From contig JAGBBE010000115.1 in the NCBI GenBank assembly GCA_017938645.1, forward strand, positions 1-62,930: a stretch of 62,930 nt of DNA, given 5' to 3'. Source of the DNA: Clostridia bacterium. GTDB lineage: Bacteria; Bacillota_A; Clostridia; Christensenellales; Aristaeellaceae. Of this stretch, positions 1-8,456 are shown in pieces. Made by a program: the position numbers and the translations under genes. The notes below the pieces were generated by a model. It did no database searches and had not been told where the DNA came from. It saw nothing but the letters and a program-made list of their open reading frames with translations. Each line of letters opens with the position of its first letter. The first letter of the stretch is position 1.

Positions 1-20
1 CCCCCCGTCCCCTCGGTCCC

Positions 21-1061
21 TTACCGTACCTCCACCATCCGTCCCTCTTCGGCGGACTTCGCAGCGGCAAAGATGACGCGCATGGCCTTGATGGCTTCGG
101 GAGCGTCGGCCACGGAGGGCACGCCGGTAAGGATGCTTTCCACGAAGGCGTCGATCACGCCGGTGGTGGAGCGCTTGCCGGTGGTCTGCTTTTTGTTGGT
201 GGTCATCTCGTCAAGCTTGAGCCTGACGGGATCGGTCTGGTAGTTTTCGATGATGAGTGAATATTCGGGATCGTCATAGATGCGCACGACGCCCTTTTCA
301 CAGTAGATGCGGGTGGAGTTGTCCTCCTCGCCGTAGTTGGTCCAGCTGACGTGGAGCTGACCGATGGCGCCGCTTTCGGTGCGGTAGATGCACAGGGCGT
401 TGTCGTCCACAGGAATGCGGCTGCCGTCGGGCAGGGTTTTGTGGACGGCGCCGGTCATGGCGCAGACGCTCACAATCTGTTCACCCAGCAGGAAGTGGAG
501 CAGGTCGGTTTTGTGGATGCCAAGGTCTGCCAGCGCGCCAAACGCGGCGCGCTTCTTGTCGTAGAACCAGCTGTTGTTGGAGCCGGTCCAGCCCTCGGGG
601 CCGGGATGACCGAACATCGTGTGGAAGCTCAGCACGCGGCCCAGTTCGCCGGAGGTGATCATGCGGCGGGCTTCCACGTGGGAGCGGTTGAAGCGCTGGT
701 TGTGGCCCAGCATCAGGCGCTTGCCGGTGCGCTCGGAGGCTTCGACCATGGCTTCGCACTCTTCAAGGGTGACGGCCATGGGCTTTTCGCACAGCACGTG
801 GCATCCGGCTTCCAGCGCGCGGATGGTAACGGAGGCGTGGTCGCAGTTGGCGACGCACACGCTCACAGCATCAGGCTTGAGGGAGAGAAGCTCGTCAATG
901 CTTTCGCACACCTGACCGCCAAACTGGTCGGCCATGGCCTGCGCGCGGTCGCGGAACGCATCGTACCAGCCGATGAGTTCGCAGTTGGGATTTTCGGCAT
1001 ATTCGGGCGCGTGGCGTACCTGCGTGATCTTACCGCAGCCGATCACGGCGATTCGTAACAT
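21..1061 (-). CDS. Gfo/Idh/MocA family oxidoreductase
   Basis: Predicted cytoplasmic NAD(P)-dependent sugar or polyol dehydrogenase, 346 aa, full length for the family. The Rossmann fold opens with VIGCGK (residues 6-11), the family EKP motif is at 92-94, and D179/H183 in DLGIHKTD sit where the family places its catalytic pair. AGGAGG lies just upstream of the ATG. It is the last gene of a four-gene minus-strand operon, 24 bases after the permease stop, so it probably oxidises the imported sugar or a derivative. Fold and cofactor class are clear; the substrate cannot be read from the sequence. Confidence 0.9.
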   Translation of the reverse strand: MLRIAVIGCGKITQVRHAPEYAENPNCELIGWYDAFRDRAQAMADQFGGQVCESIDELLSLKPDAVSVCVANCDHASVTIRALEAGCHVLCEKPMAVTLEECEAMVEASERTGKRLMLGHNQRFNRSHVEARRMITSGELGRVLSFHTMFGHPGPEGWTGSNNSWFYDKKRAAFGALADLGIHKTDLLHFLLGEQIVSVCAMTGAVHKTLPDGSRIPVDDNALCIYRTESGAIGQLHVSWTNYGEEDNSTRIYCEKGVVRIYDDPEYSLIIENYQTDPVRLKLDEMTTNKKQTTGKRSTTGVIDAFVESILTGVPSVADAPEAIKAMRVIFAAAKSAEEGRMVEVR

Positions 1062-1085
1062 GTCAGATTCCTCCTTGCGAATGGA

Positions 1086-2099
1086 TTACTTGCGGCTGGA
1101 GCGAACGTTCTGCAGAAGCACGGCGACGATGATGATCGCGCCGCTGATGGCGCCGGTGAGGAAGGTGGGAACCTTGGCGGCAACGAGGGTGTTGTTGATG
1201 ATCTTGAACATCAGTACGCCAAGGAACGAGCCGATGATCTTGCCGCGTCCGCCGCTCATGGCGGTGCCGCCGATGGCAACGGCTGCGATGGCATCCATTT
1301 CAAACAGGTTGCCTGCGCTGGCGGCTGCAACGGCCATCAGGCTGGAGGAGTAAAGCCACGCGGTGAAGCCGCACAGCGTGCCGGTGATGGCAAATACGGC
1401 GATCTTGATGCGGTCGACATTGACGCCGGAGAGACGGGCGGAGGTTTCGTTGGAGCCTACGGCGTAGATGTGCTTGCCCAGACGCGTGCGCTGCATGATG
1501 AGGCCGAAGAGCAGACCCATGACGATAAAGATGATCATGGGGTAGGGCACGCGCTGGCCAAAGATCGTCAGAGCGCCGTTGCCCACCTGGCGGAAGGTTT
1601 CGTACACGGGATCGGAGGCCATGCCGTCAGCCACGGCGAAGGGACCGCCCTGGCCGAAGTGGTTGATGATGGCGCGGCAGGAGGTCTGCACAGCAAGGGT
1701 GGCGATCATGGCGGGCATGTGTCCCTTGGCAACGAGAACGCCGTTAAAGGAGCCGATCAGCGCGCCGGCCACGATGCAGAACAGAAGCATGACCCAGATG
1801 TTGCCCGTGGCGTTGAGCACCTCAATGCCAAAGCCGGAGAGAAGCGCAACCTGCGCGCCCACGGAGATATCGATCTGACCGGCGCAGATGACCATGGTCA
1901 TGCCCAGCGCGATGATGCCCGTGGTGGTTGCGGACTGGCGGAAGAGGGTCGAAATGTTGCGCCAGCGGAAGAAATTGGGGTTGACGATAACGGCGATGAT
2001 GAGAACCAGAATGAAGGAAACCAGATAGCTGTAGTCGGAGAACAGGCGGCGCACAAGCGCCTTGCCGGTCAGCTGCTTGCCTTTCTGGGTGTTTTGCAT
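1086..2099 (-). CDS. Sugar ABC transporter permease (RbsC-like)
   Basis: Inner-membrane permease of the ribose/galactose/xylose class of ABC importers, 337 aa. It has a short cytoplasmic N-terminus and about eight to ten hydrophobic segments. The conserved stretch GMTMVICAGQIDISVG (about residues 62-77) is typical of RbsC/XylH/MglC proteins. It starts 4 bases after the ATPase stop, with GGGAGAG ahead of the ATG, so the two are translationally close. It would form a homodimeric channel with the double ATPase and receive sugar from the binding protein encoded first in the operon. Substrate unknown. Confidence 0.92.
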   Translation of the reverse strand: MQNTQKGKQLTGKALVRRLFSDYSYLVSFILVLIIAVIVNPNFFRWRNISTLFRQSATTTGIIALGMTMVICAGQIDISVGAQVALLSGFGIEVLNATGNIWVMLLFCIVAGALIGSFNGVLVAKGHMPAMIATLAVQTSCRAIINHFGQGGPFAVADGMASDPVYETFRQVGNGALTIFGQRVPYPMIIFIVMGLLFGLIMQRTRLGKHIYAVGSNETSARLSGVNVDRIKIAVFAITGTLCGFTAWLYSSSLMAVAAASAGNLFEMDAIAAVAIGGTAMSGGRGKIIGSFLGVLMFKIINNTLVAAKVPTFLTGAISGAIIIVAVLLQNVRSSRK

Positions 2100-2103
2100 G
2101 TGC

Positions 2104-3612
2104 TTACTCTCCCTTTTCCTCAGAATAGTCCATCTCCAGGTTGGAGCCGGTGGAATAGTACATCATATCCTGCTCGTTCATTTCCGAGCGATCGAGGATC
2201 TTGTTGATCCTGCCCTTGTACATGATTACGCAGCGGTCGGCCACCTTGCAGATCTCGGGGAACTCCGAGGAGAAGATGATGATGGACTTGCCGCTCTGCG
2301 CCAGACGGATGAGCAGGTGATAGATTTCGAACTTGGTGCCAACGTCGATGCCCTGCGTGGGGTTGTCGAACAGGAGCACGTTTGCGCCGGTCTCCAGCCA
2401 GCGGCCGAGGATAACCTTCTGCTGGTTGCCGCCGGAGAGCGAGGTGATGGGGTTGTTGGGATTGTCGGCCTTGATGGCCAGCTGCTCCTTCTGGCGGTTG
2501 TAACGCGCCTTTTCCTCCTTGGCGCTGATGAGCAGCTTCTTCATCAGGGTGTTGATGAAGCCCATGGAGGTGTTGTCGTAGATGGTCAGGTCGTTGTGGA
2601 TGCCGCGCTCCTTGCGGTTGCGGGGCACCATGGCGACGCCGGATTTCATGTGCCTGCGGATATCGCCCGAGATGGGCTTGCCATCCACCTTCACCGTGCC
2701 CGTGCGCGGAATAGCGCCGAAGAGCGCGTCGGCCAGCTGGTCGCGGCCGGAGGACTGCAGACCCGTGAAAGCCAGAATTTCGCCCTGATGCAGGGTGAAG
2801 GAGATGTTTTCAAAGTTCTCGCCGCTGAGGTTTTCGGCCTGCATGGCGATTTTGTCGGTGGAATGGTTGGGTTTATTTTTGAAGTCGTCATCGCTGAGGC
2901 TGCGGCCGATCATCATTTCGGTGATCTGCGTCTCGTTTACGTCGGCCAGTTTTCCGTTTCCAACGAGCTTGCCGTCGCGCAGCACGTAGTAGGTGTCGCA
3001 GATTTCAAAGATCTCGGGCATCTTGTGCGAGATATAGATAAATCCGACGCCTTCTTCCTTGAGCTGGCGCATGATGACGAACAGGTTTTCGATTTCTTTG
3101 TTGCTCAGAGCCGTGGTAGGCTCGTCCATGATGATCAGATCGCACTTGAACAAAAGCGCGCGGGCAATTTCGACCAGCTGCTTTTCCGCGATCTGCAGAT
3201 CCTCCACCAGCGCCCACGGATCGATGTCCACATTCATGCGGTCAAAGACTTCCTGAGTGCGGCGGGCCATTTCTTTTTTATCCAGCAGAGCACCCTTATG
3301 GATCTCCTGTGCCAGATACATGTTTTCAAAGACCCTCAGGTCATTGCAGAGGTTGAGTTCCTGATGGATGAAACGGATGCCGTGACTCATGGCCTGCAGC
3401 GCAGAGCCCATGCGCACGGGCTTTCCGTCGAGGAAAATCTCGCCGGAAGTGGGCGGGAAGGTACCTGCCAGCACATTCATCAGCGTGGACTTGCCCGCAC
3501 CGTTTTCGCCAAGCAATCCGACGATCTCATGGGGATGCACCGTGAGATCCACATGGTCCACAGCGCGGAAAGCGCCGAAGTCCATCACGATTTGTTTCAT
3601 TTCAGTGAGCAA
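2104..3612 (-). CDS. Sugar ABC transporter ATP-binding protein (RbsA/MglA-like)
   Basis: Cytoplasmic ATPase with two fused nucleotide-binding domains, 502 aa, usual for RbsA/MglA. Domain 1 has Walker A GENGAGKS (residues 35-42) and Walker B IIMDEPTTAL. Domain 2 has the degenerate GLQSSGRDQ loop in place of Walker A, a good signature LSGGNQQK, and LLFDNPTQG, where Asn replaces the usual Walker B glutamate. The start is TTG at 3612, nine bases after AGGAGG; the next in-frame ATG (3600) is too far from it. Only the first site is expected to hydrolyse ATP efficiently. Second gene of the operon. Confidence 0.92.
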   Translation of the reverse strand: MLTEMKQIVMDFGAFRAVDHVDLTVHPHEIVGLLGENGAGKSTLMNVLAGTFPPTSGEIFLDGKPVRMGSALQAMSHGIRFIHQELNLCNDLRVFENMYLAQEIHKGALLDKKEMARRTQEVFDRMNVDIDPWALVEDLQIAEKQLVEIARALLFKCDLIIMDEPTTALSNKEIENLFVIMRQLKEEGVGFIYISHKMPEIFEICDTYYVLRDGKLVGNGKLADVNETQITEMMIGRSLSDDDFKNKPNHSTDKIAMQAENLSGENFENISFTLHQGEILAFTGLQSSGRDQLADALFGAIPRTGTVKVDGKPISGDIRRHMKSGVAMVPRNRKERGIHNDLTIYDNTSMGFINTLMKKLLISAKEEKARYNRQKEQLAIKADNPNNPITSLSGGNQQKVILGRWLETGANVLLFDNPTQGIDVGTKFEIYHLLIRLAQSGKSIIIFSSEFPEICKVADRCVIMYKGRINKILDRSEMNEQDMMYYSTGSNLEMDYSEEKGE

Positions 3613-3655
3613 CGGGCATATCCTCCTGTTCTGATTTGGATCAAGAATGTGGAAA

Positions 3656-3679
3656 GGGGCGACCGAAGACGGCCGCCCC
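3656..3679 (-). terminator. Attenuating hairpin between binding-protein and ATPase genes
   Basis: Read on the minus strand: GGGGCG, one mismatch, CCG, loop of four, then the complementary arm ending in CGCCCC followed by TTTCC. It lies directly after the binding-protein stop and before the ATPase ribosome-binding site. A leaky terminator or 3'-end stabiliser here would give more binding protein than membrane components. Confidence 0.5.
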
Positions 3680-3695
3680 CGGAAAGGGTTAAGAA

Positions 3696-4718
3696 TTAGA
3701 TGGAGTAACGATCGATGTACTCCTGGCTGTTGCGGTATTCTTCAACGGTGTTCTTGTCGATCTCGATGGTGGGGATCAGGAACTGCTGGCCGTTGATCTC
3801 CTGGTCCTGATAGGTCTCGCCGTTGACGGCGGCCACGGTCAGGCGGATGGCTTCACGGATGTAGGAGGGGCTGAAGAAGTAGGTGAGGAGCTCGGGCTTC
3901 TCGACGCCGTCGAAGGTGGCCAGGGTCTCGCGGCGGCCGCCAACGGAGGTCAGGATCTTCAGATCTTCCAGGCCGGTCTCGTTGGGGATCACGGTCATGA
4001 TGCCGTCGATGATTTCGTCATCGTGGGTCACGATCATGTCCAGCTCAGCGATCACAGCGGGATCAGCGGTGGTCAGCCAGTTCTCCATGAACTCCTTGGA
4101 CTTGGCGTTGGACCAGTCGGTCTGGAAGCCGTCCTGCAGGAGCACGAACTGATCAGCATACTCGGTGGCGTTGATGACGTCGGTCATGCCCTCGGTGCGC
4201 TGCTTGGAAACGGTGGAGCTGTCGCCGATGAAGAGCAGGTAGGTGATGGTTTCGCCGGCCTTGAGTTCTTCCTCGAAGTACTTCAGCAGGTATTCGCCCA
4301 TCATGTTGCCGATCTTCACGTTGTCGCCCATGATCTCAGCCTTGTGGCCGACGAAGTTCTCGATGAGGCGGTCGTAGATGATCAGGGGAACGTTCTCATC
4401 AACGATGGTCTGGGCGGCGTTGCGCAGCTGGTCGCCTTCCAGGGGCCACAGCATGATGGCGTCCACGCCCTGGTTGAGCAGGGTGTCGATGCCCTGGATC
4501 TGCAGGGAGGCTTCAGCGCCCTTGACATGGTAGTAGTCCTTGATGACGCCGGCAGCCTTCAGAGCTTCGGCCTCGGCCACAGCGTGAGCGACGGATTCGC
4601 CGGTGAAGCCGTGGTCAGCGTCGGGGGTGACGATGCCCAGGGTGATGCCGTCAGCCATGGCGGCGGAGCAGGAGATAACCATGACCAGGGACAGAAGGAG
4701 CGCGATGAGTTTCTTCAT
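3696..4718 (-). CDS. Sugar ABC transporter substrate-binding protein
   Basis: Secreted or lipid-anchored solute receptor of the periplasmic-binding-protein-like I (RbsB/type 1) family, 340 aa. The N-terminus is a signal peptide; VISC at about residues 14-17 can be read as a lipobox, with SAAMA|DG as a signal peptidase I alternative. The mature part (ITLGIVTPDADHGFTGESVAHAV) has the pattern of pentose/hexose-binding proteins. First gene of the minus-strand operon, with its own promoter (4817-4845) and a GAGGA box ahead of the ATG. It defines the specificity of the importer, but the ligand cannot be named. Confidence 0.92.
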   Translation of the reverse strand: MKKLIALLLSLVMVISCSAAMADGITLGIVTPDADHGFTGESVAHAVAEAEALKAAGVIKDYYHVKGAEASLQIQGIDTLLNQGVDAIMLWPLEGDQLRNAAQTIVDENVPLIIYDRLIENFVGHKAEIMGDNVKIGNMMGEYLLKYFEEELKAGETITYLLFIGDSSTVSKQRTEGMTDVINATEYADQFVLLQDGFQTDWSNAKSKEFMENWLTTADPAVIAELDMIVTHDDEIIDGIMTVIPNETGLEDLKILTSVGGRRETLATFDGVEKPELLTYFFSPSYIREAIRLTVAAVNGETYQDQEINGQQFLIPTIEIDKNTVEEYRNSQEYIDRYSI

Positions 4719-4816
4719 TAGGGTCTTCCTCCTATGATTGGTTGTATTGATTGAACGATCCGATTCCCCGGACCGCAGAATCCAATGTGGATTTTTGTTT
4801 ACATTAACTGCTGATC

Positions 4817-4845
4817 ATTATACTACAATGTATTTATTCCGTCAA
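4817..4845 (-). promoter_or_regulatory. Promoter of the sugar ABC importer operon
   Basis: On the minus strand TTGACG (4840-4845), a 17-base spacer, then TATAAT (4817-4822). It is a near-consensus sigma-A promoter about 100 bases upstream of the binding-protein start. Confidence 0.85.
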
Positions 4846-4873
4846 GAGAGGAACGCAAGCCCATGCTTTCTGC

Positions 4874-4902
4874 TTGTCCCATCTCCCGTTTTATGCTACA
4901 AT
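4874..4902 (+). promoter_or_regulatory. Promoter of the XRE-cupin / acyl-CoA ligase operon
   Basis: TTGTCC (4874-4879), 17-base spacer, TACAAT (4897-4902), about 38 bases before the ATG at 4948. It is divergent from the sugar importer promoter, and the two -35 boxes are about 28 bases apart. Confidence 0.75.
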
Positions 4903-4947
4903 ATCCCGTAATTGGCCCGCACAGGGAATAAAGGAGGCGCAACGTTT

Positions 4948-5502
4948 ATGTCCGATTCGATGAAGCAGATTGCCATGCGTATCGAGGATCTTCGTGAAAG
5001 CTCGGACTACACCGTCGAGGAAATGGCAGAAAAGCTCAACGTGTCCTGCGAGGAGTACCGCAAGTATGAAAGCGGCGAAGCGGATATGTCCATCAGCTTT
5101 CTGGTCAAGCTTTCCGACGTGTTCCATGTGGATATGACCGAGCTGCTCACCGGCCAGGCGCCGAGGCTCAATGTATTGAGCGTAACCCGCAAGGGTCAGG
5201 GCAGGCTGACCGACTGCCACGACCAGTATGTATACAAAAACCTTGCGTATAACTTTATCCATCGCAAGATCGAGCCCATGTACGTAACCGTACATCCAGA
5301 GGACAACAAGACCCTCGTGCCCAATTCCCACGACGGGCAGGAGTTCGACTACATTCTTTCCGGCTCCATGCACATCGTCATCGGCAAGAACGACCTCATC
5401 CTCAACCCCGGCGACAGCGTGTACTATGATTCCCGCACGCCGCATGCCATGGAGGCCGCCGGAGACGAGCCGGTGGAGTTCCTTGCAATTGTCATTCCCT
5501 AA
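4948..5502 (+). CDS. XRE-cupin transcriptional regulator
   Basis: Cytoplasmic DNA-binding regulator, 184 aa. Residues about 4-60 form a lambda-repressor-like helix-turn-helix (YTVEEMAEKLNVSCEEYRKY). The C-terminal half is a cupin barrel with the pattern GQEFDYILSGS and a later HAMEAAGDE, a small-ligand sensor. The ATG at 4948 is chosen because AAAGGAGG lies just before it; an upstream in-frame GTG at 4912 has no such site. The acyl-CoA ligase starts 21 bases after its stop, so this regulator probably controls its own operon in response to an acid or acyl-CoA-related ligand. The ligand is inferred only from context. Confidence 0.88.
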   Translation: MSDSMKQIAMRIEDLRESSDYTVEEMAEKLNVSCEEYRKYESGEADMSISFLVKLSDVFHVDMTELLTGQAPRLNVLSVTRKGQGRLTDCHDQYVYKNLAYNFIHRKIEPMYVTVHPEDNKTLVPNSHDGQEFDYILSGSMHIVIGKNDLILNPGDSVYYDSRTPHAMEAAGDEPVEFLAIVIP

Positions 5503-5523
5503 AAGGAGATTGGATTTTTTACC

Positions 5524-7686
5524 ATGCTTGCAGACCGATATATACCTACCGAGCTGACTTCTCAGGAGGACTTTGAGAAGAATTTCCAGCTCAACATACC
5601 TGATCACTTCAACTTCGCCTACGATATCGTGGACGAATATGCCCGCATCTCGCCCCGCAAGCGTGCGCTGATCTGGTGCGACCTCAAGGGCAATGAAAAG
5701 ACCTTCACCTTCGGCGATATCAGCCGCATGAGCGATCAGGCGGCCAATGTGTTCAAGGCGCACGGCCTCAAAAAGGGCGATCCGGTGCTTTTGCTGCTCA
5801 AGCGCCGCTGGCAGTACTGGGTGGCAGTGGTCGCGCTTCTGAAGCTGGGCTGCGTGCTGATTCCCGCCACTGCTCAGCTGCAGAAAAAGGACATCGTCTA
5901 CCGCGTTCAGGCCTCCAGCGCGAAGGCGATCATCTGCGTGGAGGAGCCTGAGGTGCAGCAGCATGTGCTGGCCGCCGCAGAAGAATGCGGCGAACTCAGG
6001 GCGCTGTTTACGCTGGGCAAGGCGGAGGGATTCTTTAACTTTGACGCCGAGATGGCCGCTGCCGATCCTCACTGGGAAAAGCCTGAGGAGCTTCCCAGGA
6101 ACGATGACATCATGCTGATGTATTTCACTTCCGGCACCACCGGCATGCCCAAGATGGCCGCACACAGCTGGACCTATCCCATCGCCCAGACCGTAACCGC
6201 CTTCTACTGGCATAACGTGGGCGATCAGGACATCCACATGGCTGTGGCCGACACCGGCTGGGCCAAGGCCGGCTGGGGCAAGATCTACGGCCAGTGGATC
6301 TGCGGCGCAACGCTGTTTGTGTACGATTTCGACCGCTTCATCGCCGCCGATCTTTTGGAGATGATCTCCAAACACCACGTCACCAGCTTCTGCGCACCGC
6401 CCACGGTGTACCGCTTCATGATCAAGGAGGATCTGGACAGCTACGACCTCAGTTCCCTGCGCTGGGCCAACACCGCCGGCGAGCCGCTCAACCCCGAGGT
6501 GTACGAACAGTTCTTAAAGCACACCGGCATCAAGATTCATGAGGGCTTCGGCCAGAGCGAAACCACGCCGCTTTTGATGATTTCCAAGTGGATGGAGCCC
6601 AAGATGGGTTCCACCGGCCGTCCGTCTCCCGCGTATGACATCGCGCTGGTGGATGAAAACGGCATCGAGGTCGAGGACGGCGTGGAGGGCGAGATCTGCA
6701 TCCGTCTTGACAAGGGTCATCCCGCCGGACTGTTCCTCGGCTACTACCGCAATCAGGAGCAGACCGACGCCGTCTTCCGCGATGGTCTCTACCACACCGG
6801 CGACATGGCGTGGCGCGATGTGGACGGCTACTACAACTTTATCGGCCGCGGCGATGATGTGATCAAGTCCAGCGGCTACCGCATCGGCCCGTTCGAGGTC
6901 GAAAGCGCGCTGATGACGCATCCGGCGGTGCTGGAGTGCGCTGTGACGGCCGTGCCGCATCCCGACCGCGGACAGGTCGTCAAGGCTACGGTGGTTCTGG
7001 CGAAGAACCGCGGCTTTGAGCCCTCCGACGCGCTGAAGAAAGAACTGCAAAACCACGTCAAGAAGGTCACTGCGCCTTACAAATATCCGCGCATTCTGGA
7101 GTTTGTGGACGAACTGCCCAAGACCGTGTCCGGCAAGATCCAGCGCAAGCTCATCCGCACCACCGACGATGCCACCGGCACGCAGAATCTGGTCATCCGC
7201 AAGGCCGAGGTATCCGACGCCAAAGCCATTCTTGAATGCCTCAACCTCGCCGGCGGCGAGAGCGACAACCTGATGTTCGGCGCAGACGGATTTGCACACC
7301 TGTCCGAAGAGCGCGAGGCGGCCTACATCGCCGCGATGGGCTCCGGCAAGAACGCGCTGCTTCTGGGCTTCATCGGAACGGAGCTGGCGGTGATCGCCTC
7401 GCTGGAAGCGCATGCCCGCGAGCGCGCCGCACACCGCGCAGGATTGGTCATCACCGTGCGCCAGAAGTTCTGGCACCGCGGCATCGGCACCGAAATGATG
7501 AAGAAACTCATCGAGCATGCGAAGAAGGAAGGCATTTCCGTGATCGAAACCCACGTGCGTTCCGATAACGCCAGCGCTCTGTCGCTGTATGAAAAGCTGG
7601 GATTCGAACGCATCGGCACTTACCGACGTTTCTTCCGCATCGGTGAAACCGACTACGATGCAGATCTGATGAATCTGTATCTTTGA
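5524..7686 (+). CDS. AMP-forming acyl-CoA synthetase fused to a GNAT acetyltransferase domain
   Basis: Bifunctional protein of 720 aa. Residues 1 to about 545 are an adenylate-forming acyl/acetyl-CoA ligase: A3 loop TSGTTGMPK (202-210), A5 GFGQSETT (341-348), A7/A8 YHTGD and GYRIGPFEVE, and A10 PKTVSGK with the catalytic lysine K538. It would turn a carboxylate plus ATP and CoA into acyl-CoA. Residues 556-720 are a complete GNAT domain with the acetyl-CoA loop RGIG (652-655) and a C-terminal NASALSLYEKLGF. Stand-alone ligases end near residue 550, so this is a true fusion in one reading frame. It is translated from AAAAGGAG after the XRE-cupin gene. Ligase chemistry is firm; the GNAT substrate is unknown. 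Confidence 0.9.
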   Translation: MLADRYIPTELTSQEDFEKNFQLNIPDHFNFAYDIVDEYARISPRKRALIWCDLKGNEKTFTFGDISRMSDQAANVFKAHGLKKGDPVLLLLKRRWQYWVAVVALLKLGCVLIPATAQLQKKDIVYRVQASSAKAIICVEEPEVQQHVLAAAEECGELRALFTLGKAEGFFNFDAEMAAADPHWEKPEELPRNDDIMLMYFTSGTTGMPKMAAHSWTYPIAQTVTAFYWHNVGDQDIHMAVADTGWAKAGWGKIYGQWICGATLFVYDFDRFIAADLLEMISKHHVTSFCAPPTVYRFMIKEDLDSYDLSSLRWANTAGEPLNPEVYEQFLKHTGIKIHEGFGQSETTPLLMISKWMEPKMGSTGRPSPAYDIALVDENGIEVEDGVEGEICIRLDKGHPAGLFLGYYRNQEQTDAVFRDGLYHTGDMAWRDVDGYYNFIGRGDDVIKSSGYRIGPFEVESALMTHPAVLECAVTAVPHPDRGQVVKATVVLAKNRGFEPSDALKKELQNHVKKVTAPYKYPRILEFVDELPKTVSGKIQRKLIRTTDDATGTQNLVIRKAEVSDAKAILECLNLAGGESDNLMFGADGFAHLSEEREAAYIAAMGSGKNALLLGFIGTELAVIASLEAHARERAAHRAGLVITVRQKFWHRGIGTEMMKKLIEHAKKEGISVIETHVRSDNASALSLYEKLGFERIGTYRRFFRIGETDYDADLMNLYL

Positions 7687-7700
7687 TGAATAATAGATGA

Positions 7701-7729
7701 AACGGCGGAGACGTTCAGTCTCCGCCGTT
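7701..7729 (+). terminator. Convergent terminator hairpin
   Basis: AACGGCGGAGAC, five-base loop, GTCTCCGCCGTT. The 12-bp perfect stem lies between the ligase stop and the sigK stop, overlapping the last codons of sigK, and could serve both converging genes. There is no long T-tract. Confidence 0.55.
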
Positions 7730-8407
7730 GATTTGATCCCGAAGAAGTTCGATGGCATGTTTTTCCACGCGCGATACATACGACCGCGAAATATCCAGCT
7801 TCTTTGCAATTTCATGCTGCGGATGCACCACGCCGTCTGCAAGGCCGTAGCGCATGGTCAATACCATCCGTTCGCGCTGCGGCAGCGTTGGAATGGCGGT
7901 GCGCACCTTTTCAAGCGTCACGCGGCGGCGCACCTCGTCCTCCACCAGATCCGGCGGCGTGCCCAGCAAATCCGAAAACGATACGCTGTTGCCCTCGCTG
8001 TCGGTGCCGAGGGGTTCGTCGAGGCTGACGTCGTTTTGCTGCTTGCGGCTGTGGCGGAGGCTCATGAGAATTTCGTTTTCGATGCAGCGCGCCGCATAGG
8101 TCGAAAGCGTGGTGCCGCTTTGCATGTCGTAGCTGCGCACGGCCTTGATCAGCCCGATGGCGCCGATGGAGATCAGGTCGTCAAAGGTGCAGCCGGGCAC
8201 CTTGTACTTGCGCGCAATGTGCACAATGAGACGCATGTTGTGCTCGATGAGCATTTCCCGCGCCTTGTCGTCGCCTTCACGCATGCGGCAGAGCGCCTCG
8301 CGTTCCTCCTCGGGGCTGAGCGGTTTGAGAAAGCTCTGCCTGCCGGAAATGTAGCCCAGCAGAAACAGACAGTCCTTCACGATCCAGAAAAGAAAACTCG
8401 CAATCAT
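7715..8407 (-). CDS. sigK: RNA polymerase sporulation sigma factor SigK
   Basis: Late mother-cell sigma factor of sporulation, 230 aa. The hydrophobic N-terminal segment (FLFWIVKDCLFLLGYISG) matches the pro-sequence region of SigK. Region 2 reads DLISIGAIGLIKAV and TYAARCIENEILM, and region 4 ends in a helix-turn-helix (EIAKKLDISRSYVSRVEKHA). The gene is intact, with no skin-type insertion. Start chosen at 8407 because AGGAGGG abuts the ATG at 8413 and is seven bases from 8407. Its presence implies an endospore former or a close descendant of one. It converges on the acyl-CoA ligase gene. Confidence 0.93.
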   Translation of the reverse strand: MIASFLFWIVKDCLFLLGYISGRQSFLKPLSPEEEREALCRMREGDDKAREMLIEHNMRLIVHIARKYKVPGCTFDDLISIGAIGLIKAVRSYDMQSGTTLSTYAARCIENEILMSLRHSRKQQNDVSLDEPLGTDSEGNSVSFSDLLGTPPDLVEDEVRRRVTLEKVRTAIPTLPQRERMVLTMRYGLADGVVHPQHEIAKKLDISRSYVSRVEKHAIELLRDQINGGD

Positions 8408-8456
8408 CCACATCCCTCCTGAAGGAGAGCATATGCGGATGACTGCGGGTTTTTTG

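Noticed and set aside
4781..4800. CcpA-type cre site in the sugar ABC promoter region
   Set aside because: The stretch around GTTTACATT does not show the symmetric cre pattern.
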